A stretch of DNA of 64,000 nucleotides. It comes from CAJPPJ01 sp963536495. Lineage in GTDB: Bacteria; Bacillota_I; Bacilli_A; RF39; UBA660. Both the position numbers and the translations under genes were made by a program. Shown here one piece after another: positions 1 through 6,731 of the stretch. The first letter of the stretch is position 1. Each line of letters opens with the position of its first letter. The stretch lies in assembly GCA_963536495.1 (NCBI GenBank), contig CAUTAF010000003.1, positions 59,673 to 123,672 of the forward strand, given 5' to 3'. Below the pieces are notes generated by a model. That model saw only the letters and a list, made by a program, of their open reading frames with translations. It had not been told where the DNA came from and did not search any database.

Positions 1-333
1 AATTTGGACACTATTTCTAAAATCTTCTGGAAAAAGTGGTCTCATAGGTCTATCTATCATTCTTGCTGCAAGTGTTGCTTCATCAGTTGGTCTTCCTTCT
101 CTTTTAATAAATCCACCTGGTATTTTACCTACTGAATAAAGTTTTTCTTGATAAAGTACTTGTAGTGGAAAAAAATCAGATAATAAATCCACTTTTTTAG
201 CTACTACAGCACAACTTAAAACAACAGTATCACCATATCTAATTAATACTGAACTATCAGCTTGTTTTGCTACTTCTCCTATTTCTACTTTTAAAGTTTT
301 ACCATAAAACTTTGTTTCATAAACTTTTTTCAT
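1..333 (-). CDS. pnp: Polyribonucleotide nucleotidyltransferase (PNPase), N-terminal part, cut by the window edge
   Basis: Reading leftward from the ATG at 333, 111 codons run open to the window edge. The product begins MKKVYETKFYGKTLKVEIG and includes GGFIKREGRPTDEATLAARM and IDRPMRPLFP, which are hallmark segments of the first RNase PH-like domain of PNPase. The enzyme degrades RNA 3' to 5' phosphorolytically and makes heteropolymeric tails. A strong GGAGAG ribosome binding site lies just upstream. The gene follows rpsO, as in most bacteria, and sits directly behind the rpsO terminator, so its expression probably depends on read-through or RNA processing. The remaining ~600 residues (second PH domain, KH, S1) are outside the window. 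Confidence 0.97.
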   Translation of the reverse strand, partial: MKKVYETKFYGKTLKVEIGEVAKQADSSVLIRYGDTVVLSCAVVAKKVDLLSDFFPLQVLYQEKLYSVGKIPGGFIKREGRPTDEATLAARMIDRPMRPLFPEDFRNSVQI

Positions 334-344
334 TTTCTCTCCTT

Positions 345-377
345 TTAATAAAAAAGACACTCAAAAAGTAAGTGTCT
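345..377 (-). terminator. rpsO intrinsic terminator / rpsO-pnp attenuator
   Basis: A 7-bp stem (355-361 with 371-377) overlaps the rpsO stop codon and is followed on the minus strand by a run of U. It lies immediately ahead of the pnp ribosome binding site, so it should reduce transcription into pnp. Confidence 0.75.
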
Positions 378-645
378 ATTTTCTTAATCCTAAATCTTTT
401 ATAACTTTTCTATATCTATTAACATCTTTAGAAGCTAAATATTTAAGTAAGCTTTTTCTTTGTCCTACTTTCTTTAATAAACCTCTTTGTGAATGATAAT
501 CATGAATATTATTTTTCATGTGTTCAGTTAAACGGTTAATTTCTTCAGTTAATATTGCTATTTGGACTTCAGCTGAACCTGTATCTTTCTTAGATGTTTG
601 AAATTTTTCCACTATTTCTTTCTTTTCTTCTTTTAATAAAGCCAT
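376..645 (-). CDS. rpsO: 30S ribosomal protein S15
   Basis: The 89-residue product matches S15 in length and sequence: TGSAEVQIAILTEEINRLTEH, the HDYHSQRGLLKKVGQRKSLL core that binds 16S rRNA, and a basic end. S15 is a primary binder of the central domain of the 30S subunit. The gene has its own sigma-A-type promoter (725-753) and a hairpin in its leader (678-710). It is followed by a terminator and then pnp. The RBS is weak-to-moderate (GGTAGGAAAG upstream of ATG at 645), which would fit a gene controlled at translation. Nothing unusual is seen in the protein. Confidence 0.98.
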   Translation of the reverse strand: MALLKEEKKEIVEKFQTSKKDTGSAEVQIAILTEEINRLTEHMKNNIHDYHSQRGLLKKVGQRKSLLKYLASKDVNRYRKVIKDLGLRK

Positions 646-677
646 TTTTCTTTCCTACCTTTCTTTTCACTTTTAAC

Positions 678-710
678 CAAGTTTTAGTCGGAAAAACTCT
701 AAAACCTCGT
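678..710 (-). promoter_or_regulatory. Stem-loop in the rpsO 5' leader, candidate S15 autoregulatory element
   Basis: On the minus strand the leader can form an 11-position stem (CGAGGTTTTAG with CTAAAACTTGG) with one G-G mismatch and one G-U pair, ahead of the rpsO RBS. S15 leader RNAs that bind S15 and repress their own translation are known in several bacterial groups. That this hairpin does so is inference from position and shape. Confidence 0.5.
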
Positions 711-724
711 TAAAGAACATTATT

Positions 725-753
725 AATATATAACATTTTTAAATTTTTTTCAA
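725..753 (-). promoter_or_regulatory. Sigma-A-type promoter of rpsO
   Basis: On the minus strand TTGAAA (753-748) is separated by 17 bp from TATATT (730-725). The start point would fall near 718, just ahead of the leader hairpin. The -35 lies just beyond the stop codon of the upstream gene. Confidence 0.7.
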
Positions 754-757
754 GATA

Positions 758-1015
758 TTAAATCATTCTATCAAATATAGATAAATCTTCTTCTATTTTT
801 TCTATATAGTCCTCACCTAGTTTTAATATTAAATCATTTATTTTTTTCTTAAAATCTTCATCTAAAAACATAATTATATATCTTGTAAATATTTCATCTA
901 ATGATATAACATTTAAACTTTTTAAATAATTATAATTATCTACTACAGTTTCTTTATTATCTATTAAATCTTTTTTTATAGAACTTCCATAAGTATCAAC
1001 TATATCATCTATCAT
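758..1015 (-). CDS. Hypothetical 85-residue acidic helical protein
   Basis: I do not recognise this protein. It is short, mostly helical, rich in Asp/Glu/Lys/Ile, and has no signal peptide, membrane segment or cysteine. Its ATG overlaps the stop codon of ppaC by one base (TAATG), so it is almost certainly translated by coupling as the last gene of the uppS-HAD-ppaC operon. No separate ribosome binding site is needed. The coupling and intact frame argue it is real. Its function cannot be read from the sequence. Confidence 0.7.
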   Translation of the reverse strand: MIDDIVDTYGSSIKKDLIDNKETVVDNYNYLKSLNVISLDEIFTRYIIMFLDEDFKKKINDLILKLGEDYIEKIEEDLSIFDRMI

Positions 1016-2640
1016 TATTTTTTATAAACTTCCATAATCTTTGGAATTATTTGTTTCTTTCTAGATACTACATCTTTTAATGAATATCCTTGTTCTAATT
1101 CTTCTATCTTAAATGCTTTTTCAAGTACTTCTTTAAAACTATCTGTATAGTATAGATAAGATGTACTAGTTAATATATCTGTTACAAAAAGAGTTGTTGC
1201 ATAAAAATCTCCTGCTTTTTTAACACTTTCTAAAGCATCTTTTAAGAACGGTTGTTTTTCTTTAATTGCATCCATTCCTGTAACAAACACTTGACCTACT
1301 CCAATTAAATGATCATCCATTGTAAATCTCTTGAAGTCTTGTGTAACTATATCTTCTGGATCTTTATCACTTAAATCACTTCCTTCTTTAAACATTTCTA
1401 AAGCATATTCTTCATAATTAATATCCAAAGCTTTTGCTAATTCATGAACTACTTTTTCATCTATTTTTGTAGTTGTAGGACTCTTTAAACAAAGTGTATC
1501 AGATAATATAGCAGATAACATAATACCTTTAATATCATCTGGTATATTTATATGTTGTTCTTTATACATTGAATATAATATTGTACATGTAGAACCAAGA
1601 GTCATACATCTTAAATTAATTGGTTTATCAGTAGATAAATTACCCATCTTATGATGATCTATTATTTCAATAATATCAGCTTCATCAAGTCCTTCTACAC
1701 TTTGATTTTTTTCATTATGATCAACTAATAATACTTTTACTTTATTAATATCAAAAGTTTCATTATATCTTAATAAACCTAAACATTTATCATCTTTATC
1801 TACTACCGGTAAGTTAGTATAATTATATTTTTTTTCTAATTCTTCTATTCTTTCACTAAAATCATTTTCATATAAACATACTACATCATTTCCCTTATAT
1901 GCTTTTAATGAATTAGATAATTTTAAAAGTTCTATTACTTCAAATATAGATAAATCTGTCTTAATAACATTGATTTCATTTTGAATAGCTAAGTTTAAAT
2001 GTTCTTCTTTCATATAATTACCATTTGTAAGAATTATCATTTTAACTTTACTGTTAACAGCTTGTTCTATAATACTATGTCTATCTCCAGTTACTACTAT
2101 ATCATCTTGTGTTAAGACTTCTTTTTCTTTAAATGTAGTAGATCTATAACTAGTAAGAAAAATATTACCAACTATTAAATTATCTACTTTGTTTACAATT
2201 TTTCCATTAATTGCTTTTAAAATATTCTCCATTGTCGTATCAAGTGATGTTGATAAATTAACAAGTAATTTAGCAATATCTTTTAATGTTATAACTGATT
2301 TTACTTTCAATTCATAATCTACTACTGGAACACCACTAGTTGAATGTTCTGTTATAAAATCATAAGCATCTTTTATAGAATTATCTTCGTGTATATAAAA
2401 ATCTTTTCTATATCCTATATTTTTAACTTTTAACTTAACATCATTTAAAAATTCTGGTGTATCTATATTAAATCTATTTAATATAAAACTTGTTTCTTTT
2501 GAAATTTTACCAAGTATTCTAGGTACAAATTCATATTCTTTATATTTTTGATTCATTAAATATGCAGCTGATATAGAAGCAGCTACTGAATCAGTATCTG
2601 GTTTTTGATGTCCAAATACATAAACTTTTTCTTTTTCCAT
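1015..2640 (-). CDS. ppaC: Manganese-dependent (family II) inorganic pyrophosphatase with CBS/DRTGG regulatory insert
   Basis: The N-terminus carries the DHH-family motif FGHQKPDTDSVAA and the second DHH-type motif IIDHHK lies near residue 330. Between them is a ~250-residue insert with CBS-like halves (STSGVPVVD near 100, YTNLPVVD near 270) and a DRTGG-like middle. At 541 residues it is well above the ~310 of the plain enzyme and matches the nucleotide-regulated CBS-PPase type known from clostridia. It hydrolyses pyrophosphate in the cytoplasm; in this family CBS domains bind adenine nucleotides to tune activity. It starts one base after the stop of the HAD gene on the minus strand and is coupled to the next small gene. 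Confidence 0.93.
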   Translation of the reverse strand: MEKEKVYVFGHQKPDTDSVAASISAAYLMNQKYKEYEFVPRILGKISKETSFILNRFNIDTPEFLNDVKLKVKNIGYRKDFYIHEDNSIKDAYDFITEHSTSGVPVVDYELKVKSVITLKDIAKLLVNLSTSLDTTMENILKAINGKIVNKVDNLIVGNIFLTSYRSTTFKEKEVLTQDDIVVTGDRHSIIEQAVNSKVKMIILTNGNYMKEEHLNLAIQNEINVIKTDLSIFEVIELLKLSNSLKAYKGNDVVCLYENDFSERIEELEKKYNYTNLPVVDKDDKCLGLLRYNETFDINKVKVLLVDHNEKNQSVEGLDEADIIEIIDHHKMGNLSTDKPINLRCMTLGSTCTILYSMYKEQHINIPDDIKGIMLSAILSDTLCLKSPTTTKIDEKVVHELAKALDINYEEYALEMFKEGSDLSDKDPEDIVTQDFKRFTMDDHLIGVGQVFVTGMDAIKEKQPFLKDALESVKKAGDFYATTLFVTDILTSTSYLYYTDSFKEVLEKAFKIEELEQGYSLKDVVSRKKQIIPKIMEVYKK

Positions 2641-2641
2641 A

Positions 2642-3211
2642 TTAAAACTCCCACTTTCCTATATTATGTTTTTTTACTTTATAAGCTTGTTTAGCTAATC
2701 TTGCTAAAGGTAAATCATTATTAGAATCAGAATAAAATTCTATAATTTCATAATTTTTTAATACCTTATTTAATCTATTAACTTTTTCTTCTTTATTGCA
2801 ATTAGCGCCTTCTATTATAGCACTTTTTTTATTCATTGGTGTTGCAATTAACTCACATTTTAACTCTTTTGCGATATTTTTAAGTAAAAACTCAGGTGAT
2901 GCTGAAATAATATAATTATTTTTATTATTTTTTAGGATTTCTAAAAACTCTTTCTTTATATTTTTTCTATGTTTTTTCCAAAAACTATCAACAAAACTAT
3001 CTATATCATCTATATCTTGCAAAAATAAGAAAACTACCTCTTTAAATTCTTTAGTAGTTTTTAATTTTAATAGATATAATATAGCATTAAAAATAATTTT
3101 TAATATTTTTAAAATACTTATTTTAAAGTTTTTTAATGCATATAAGAAAAAATGAAATGAACTATCTCCATCGTATATAGTATCATCAAAATCATATACA
3201 TTTATCTTCAT
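2642..3211 (-). CDS. HAD-IB-type phosphatase
   Basis: The 189-residue protein starts with the HAD nucleophile motif DFDDT (residues 8-12, in YDFDDTIYDGD), has the motif II Ser in YIISAS near residue 101, and motif IV SDSNNDLPLA near residue 161. This is the phosphoserine-phosphatase-like HAD-IB layout. The substrate is unknown. The start codon overlaps the uppS stop by one base (TAATG), so it is coupled to uppS. A role in releasing phosphate from an isoprenoid or lipid is possible given the operon partner, but the sequence alone does not show this. Confidence 0.85.
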   Translation of the reverse strand: MKINVYDFDDTIYDGDSSFHFFLYALKNFKISILKILKIIFNAILYLLKLKTTKEFKEVVFLFLQDIDDIDSFVDSFWKKHRKNIKKEFLEILKNNKNNYIISASPEFLLKNIAKELKCELIATPMNKKSAIIEGANCNKEEKVNRLNKVLKNYEIIEFYSDSNNDLPLARLAKQAYKVKKHNIGKWEF

Positions 3212-3891
3212 TATTTTCCAAATCTCCTATCTCTTTTATCGTATTCATTTAATACTTTATCAAACTCTTTAGGTGTAAAAGCAGGAAAATAAGTATCTAC
3301 AAACTTCATTTCCGAATAAGCTAAACTATATAACATAAAATTAGATATTCTTACTTCTCCACTAGTTCTAATCATTAAATCTATTGGTGGAAGATCTTTA
3401 TATAAATATTTATAAAAACTTTTCTCATCTATTTCATCAAGTGATATTTTTCCTTCTTTATATAATGTTGCAATTTTCTTAGTAGCATCAACTATTTCTC
3501 TTTGACCACCATATGCTATACATAAATTAAGTGTATATTCTCCGTTACTATTTTTTTCTATTTCACTAAACTTTTCTCTTAAATCATCACTTAAATATTC
3601 TAAATGTCCCGAAAAAACAACCTTAATGTTTTTTTCACTTATCTTTTTTAATAATTTAACTGCTTCATTATAAAAAAGTTTCATTAAATAATTCACTTCT
3701 TCTTCACTTCTTTTAAAATTTTCTGTAGAAAAAGCAAAAAGACTTAAATATTTAATATCTTTTTTATAAAAAATATGTTTAACTAATTTTTTTAAATTTT
3801 TAGCACCTGCTAAATGTCCAAGAGATGCTATAAGTCCTTTTTCTTTAGCCCATCTTCTATTACCGTCCATAATTATTGCAACATGTTTCAT
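3211..3891 (-). CDS. uppS: Isoprenyl transferase / undecaprenyl diphosphate synthase
   Basis: The N-terminal motif IIMDGNRRWAKEKG contains the catalytic Asp, and the C-terminal IRTSGEVRISNFML and AYSEMKF segments bind the diphosphate and magnesium. The enzyme condenses isopentenyl diphosphate onto farnesyl diphosphate in cis to make the C55 carrier for peptidoglycan and teichoic acid building blocks. The 226-residue length is typical. A GAGG ribosome binding site precedes the ATG. It heads the operon uppS-HAD-ppaC-hypothetical; cdsA and other usual neighbours are absent here. Confidence 0.96.
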   Translation of the reverse strand: MKHVAIIMDGNRRWAKEKGLIASLGHLAGAKNLKKLVKHIFYKKDIKYLSLFAFSTENFKRSEEEVNYLMKLFYNEAVKLLKKISEKNIKVVFSGHLEYLSDDLREKFSEIEKNSNGEYTLNLCIAYGGQREIVDATKKIATLYKEGKISLDEIDEKSFYKYLYKDLPPIDLMIRTSGEVRISNFMLYSLAYSEMKFVDTYFPAFTPKEFDKVLNEYDKRDRRFGK

Positions 3892-3911
3892 TTACTATTC
3901 CTCTTTATTAA

Positions 3912-3953
3912 TTAATATAAATATTAACATAATTATCAAATTTATTCTATAAT
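3912..3953. promoter_or_regulatory. Overlapping divergent promoters for uppS (-) and the deacetylase gene (+)
   Basis: On the minus strand TTGATA (3939-3934) and TATTAA (3917-3912) are 16 bp apart. On the plus strand TTAACA (about 3924) and TATAAT (3948-3953) are 18 bp apart. The two promoters interleave. Confidence 0.5.
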
Positions 3954-3970
3954 ATTAATAAGGAGAAAAT

Positions 3971-5353
3971 ATGAAAAAGAGAAAAATAGAAATTATAATT
4001 TTAATATTTTTTATTAGCTTTATCACTCTACTTATAAGTTATTTATTAGTACCTGAAATAAAATTAATTGGTCAAGATAAAGAAATTATAGAACTTAATA
4101 AAAAATATTATGATTTAGGAGCTAAAATAAAAGATAAATATATTAATTATACAAGTAATAATTTAGATATTTCTAAAGTTGGTAATTATAAAATCACCTA
4201 TTCTACTAAATTTTTGTTTTTTACAATAAAAAAAGATAGAAATATAGAAGTAGTTAATAAAAAACTAGGAAGTATAGAAGTAAAATATAATCAAAAATTA
4301 ACTTGTAAAGGTAAAGAATTTAAAGAAGAAAGTGTTTTATATAAAGATCCAAATGGTAAAGAAATAAAAAAAGATATTAAAAAAGTCATAAAAGATAATA
4401 AAGTTATTTATTATTTATATGATAATAATTATAGAGTTAACAAAGCTATAGATATAAATAAAGAAGATAAAACTCAACCTACTTTATCTTTAATTGGTAA
4501 TAATAAAGTAAATGTTTTAATTGGTAATTCTTATCAAGAAGAAGGTGTAAACGTTAGTGATAACTGTGATGATTTAGGAAAAGATGATGTAAAAATATCT
4601 AGTAATCTAGATACTTCTAAAGAAGGTGAATATGTTATTAGTTATAGTGTAAAAGATAAATCTAATAACGAAACTACTATTAAAAGAACAGTTCTTGTAA
4701 CTAAAGAAGAAATAAATCAAGAAAAATTAAAAAAAGGTGTTATATACTTAACTTTTGATGATGGACCAGATAGTATTCATACTCCTAAAGTTTTAGATAT
4801 ATTAAAAGAAGAAAATATAAAAGCAGCGTTCTTTATTACATGTAACGGACCAGATAATATGGTAAAAAGAACATTTGATGAAGGTCATGCACTTCATATG
4901 CATACATGTACACATAACTACGCTACTGTATATAGTAGTTTTGAAAACTATTTAAGTGATTTAAAGAAAGTTGAAGATAGAATTTATAGAATTACTAATC
5001 AAAAATCTAGAATAATTAGATTTCCTGGTGGAACATCAAACACTATATCAAGACATTATTCTAGAGGAATTATGTCAAGAATAGTTAAATATGTTAATAG
5101 TAATAATTATTTATATTGTGATTGGAACTTATCTTCCGGAGATGCTGGAGAAGCTAAAAACTCTAATCAAGTATATAATAATGTTACAAGAAACTTATCT
5201 AAAGAAAGACATAATGTCGTATTATTTCACGATATAAAACAAATGACAGTTGATGCTTTAAGAGCAATTATAAAATTTGCAAAAGAAAATAATTATACAT
5301 TTGAAAGATTAGATGAAAATTCTCCTCTTGTTCATCACAGAGTAAATAATTAA
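3971..5353 (+). CDS. Membrane-anchored polysaccharide deacetylase (NodB domain) with Ig-like repeats
   Basis: A single N-terminal membrane segment (about residues 7-26) anchors the 460-residue protein. Two bacterial Ig-like (DUF5011-type) modules follow at about 30-95 and 170-243, the second ending in YVISYSVKDKSNNE. The catalytic NodB domain runs from about 258: TFDDGP (261-266) gives the two Asp, HTCTH (311-315) the metal-binding His pair, RFPGG (350-354) and VVLFHD the remaining motifs. It probably removes acetyl groups from peptidoglycan N-acetylglucosamine outside the cell, as PgdA does, which raises lysozyme resistance. It has a good AAGGAG site before the ATG, is a single-gene unit and ends at a bidirectional terminator. 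Confidence 0.9.
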   Translation: MKKRKIEIIILIFFISFITLLISYLLVPEIKLIGQDKEIIELNKKYYDLGAKIKDKYINYTSNNLDISKVGNYKITYSTKFLFFTIKKDRNIEVVNKKLGSIEVKYNQKLTCKGKEFKEESVLYKDPNGKEIKKDIKKVIKDNKVIYYLYDNNYRVNKAIDINKEDKTQPTLSLIGNNKVNVLIGNSYQEEGVNVSDNCDDLGKDDVKISSNLDTSKEGEYVISYSVKDKSNNETTIKRTVLVTKEEINQEKLKKGVIYLTFDDGPDSIHTPKVLDILKEENIKAAFFITCNGPDNMVKRTFDEGHALHMHTCTHNYATVYSSFENYLSDLKKVEDRIYRITNQKSRIIRFPGGTSNTISRHYSRGIMSRIVKYVNSNNYLYCDWNLSSGDAGEAKNSNQVYNNVTRNLSKERHNVVLFHDIKQMTVDALRAIIKFAKENNYTFERLDENSPLVHHRVNN

Positions 5354-5356
5354 ATA

Positions 5357-5379
5357 AAACTTCGGTTAATCCGAAGTTT
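5357..5379. terminator. Bidirectional terminator between the deacetylase and yigZ-like genes
   Basis: A perfect 9-bp stem (5357-5365 with 5371-5379, loop 5 nt) has A-tracts on one side and T-tracts on the other. The stop codon of the minus-strand gene falls in the loop. Confidence 0.85.
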
Positions 5380-5746
5380 TTATATTATCTTTTATTAATT
5401 CTTTAACAATGGCATTATATGTTCTAATAAGAGGTCCTATACCAAGTTTTACACCTCCAAAATATCTAATTATAACTATTAAATAATTATTTAAATTATT
5501 CTTATCCATTAATGATAAAGTAGTATCTCCCCCTGCTCCTACTATCTCTTTATCATTATTTACCTTTACTTCTTTATTAACTTTATAAACATATATATAA
5601 TGAGTAGCTTTTTTATATTCTAATTTTAATTTTTTTATTATTTCATCTGTTCTTTCTATATTGTTTAACGGATAGATAAAACCATAAAATCTTGATTTTT
5701 TAACTGTTAAACTATACATTCTCATCTCTTTTATTTCTTTTTCCAT
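5366..5746 (-). CDS. YigZ/IMPACT-family protein reduced to its N-terminal domain
   Basis: KKSRFYGFIYPL, ATHYIYVY, VGAGGD and IVIIRYFGGVKLGIGPLIR are the conserved core of the YigZ/IMPACT (UPF0029) domain. Family members usually have ~200-210 residues with a second ferredoxin-like domain (DUF1949); this one has 126 and stops right after the first domain, at a terminator, with no remnant downstream. The biochemical role of YigZ is not firmly known. There is no ribosome binding site before the first ATG: a perfect TATAAT ends six bases upstream, so the transcript would start at the ATG (leaderless). An internal start at Met8, after AAAAGAG, is the alternative. Confidence 0.85.
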   Translation of the reverse strand: MEKEIKEMRMYSLTVKKSRFYGFIYPLNNIERTDEIIKKLKLEYKKATHYIYVYKVNKEVKVNNDKEIVGAGGDTTLSLMDKNNLNNYLIVIIRYFGGVKLGIGPLIRTYNAIVKELIKDNIKTSD

Positions 5747-5752
5747 AGCTAA

Positions 5753-5776
5753 ATTATAACACAGCTATGTTATAAT
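5753..5776. promoter_or_regulatory. Inverted-repeat divergent promoter pair
   Basis: ATTATAACA (5753-5761) and TGTTATAAT (5768-5776) form a perfect 9-bp inverted repeat, and each arm is an extended -10 box (TGTTATAAT) facing outward. The left promoter would start yigZ-like transcription at its ATG. The right one serves the transglutaminase gene. They lie so close that only one polymerase could bind at a time. Confidence 0.7.
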
Positions 5777-5793
5777 TAAAATTGAGGTAAAAT

Positions 5794-6699
5794 ATGATAA
5801 AAATATTAAAATATATACAAAAAACTCTTATATTGATAGGTATATTATCAATATTCTCTACTATTGTTATACTAAATAAATTTACAATAATAAAACTTAT
5901 AAATAAGTTTACATTTGGTAATAATACAGAAATTATAAATAATAAATATTCTAAAAATACTAAATATAATTATGTAAATAATACCACTAATTTAATTCCT
6001 AAAAATAAGGAAGAATTATTAAATATATATTATAGTTTTATAAATAGTGGTATGGAAAAAATAAACTTTACTTGTGATAACAGTTATGTAGATTGTTTAA
6101 AAGATTTAGATAAAATCTCTAGAGATCAACACACTTTATCAGCATTAAATTCATTTGTTCATCCATATAATAGTTTTAACGAATTAAAAACTTCATCTAA
6201 TCTACTTGGTAATGTTACTTTAATATCTAAAAAAACTTATACTCAAAGTGAAATATATAGATTAAATGAAGAAATAAAGAAAATAGATGAAGAAGTTATT
6301 AAAGGAGAAAAAGATCCCAAAAAGATAATAACTTTACTTCATGATTATATAATAGATCACACTCATTATGATGAAAAAGAAAATACTAAATTTAAAGTAA
6401 ACACTGCTTATGGTTCTTTAATACAAGGTAAAGCTTTATGTGGAGGTTATACTGATGCATTAGCACTTTTCTTAGATTATTATAAAATACCTAATTTTAA
6501 AGTTACATCTGAGGAACATACTTGGAATGCAGTAAAAATAAATGATAAGTGGTATCACGTTGACTTAACTTGGGATGATCCAGTAGTACCTATTCCAAGA
6601 ATATTCAATAATTATTTATTTTTAACAACAGAAGAACTATTTAAAAAAGATGATAAACAACACAATTTTGATAAAGCTATTTATAGCGAAGTAAAATAA
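5794..6699 (+). CDS. Membrane-anchored transglutaminase-like (papain-fold) protein
   Basis: One N-terminal hydrophobic segment (about residues 7-27) is followed by an extracytoplasmic region. The transglutaminase core shows the Cys-His-Asp triad: Cys in GKALCGGYTD near 213, His in EEHTWNAV near 241, and Asp in YHVDLTWDDP near 254. Such domains cut or form isopeptide bonds or act as proteases at the surface. The start follows a GAGG site. The gene is alone on the plus strand and ends in a bidirectional terminator shared with the large LRR protein gene, next to surface and wall-modifying genes. The substrate is unknown. Confidence 0.85.
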   Translation: MIKILKYIQKTLILIGILSIFSTIVILNKFTIIKLINKFTFGNNTEIINNKYSKNTKYNYVNNTTNLIPKNKEELLNIYYSFINSGMEKINFTCDNSYVDCLKDLDKISRDQHTLSALNSFVHPYNSFNELKTSSNLLGNVTLISKKTYTQSEIYRLNEEIKKIDEEVIKGEKDPKKIITLLHDYIIDHTHYDEKENTKFKVNTAYGSLIQGKALCGGYTDALALFLDYYKIPNFKVTSEEHTWNAVKINDKWYHVDLTWDDPVVPIPRIFNNYLFLTTEELFKKDDKQHNFDKAIYSEVK

Positions 6700-6731
6700 A
6701 AAGTATACTTAATTTTTAAAGTATACTTTTT
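6698..6731. terminator. Bidirectional terminator
   Basis: A 13-bp A/T-rich stem (6698-6710 with 6719-6731) closes both the transglutaminase gene and the convergent LRR gene. It overlaps the stop codons of both. Confidence 0.8.
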
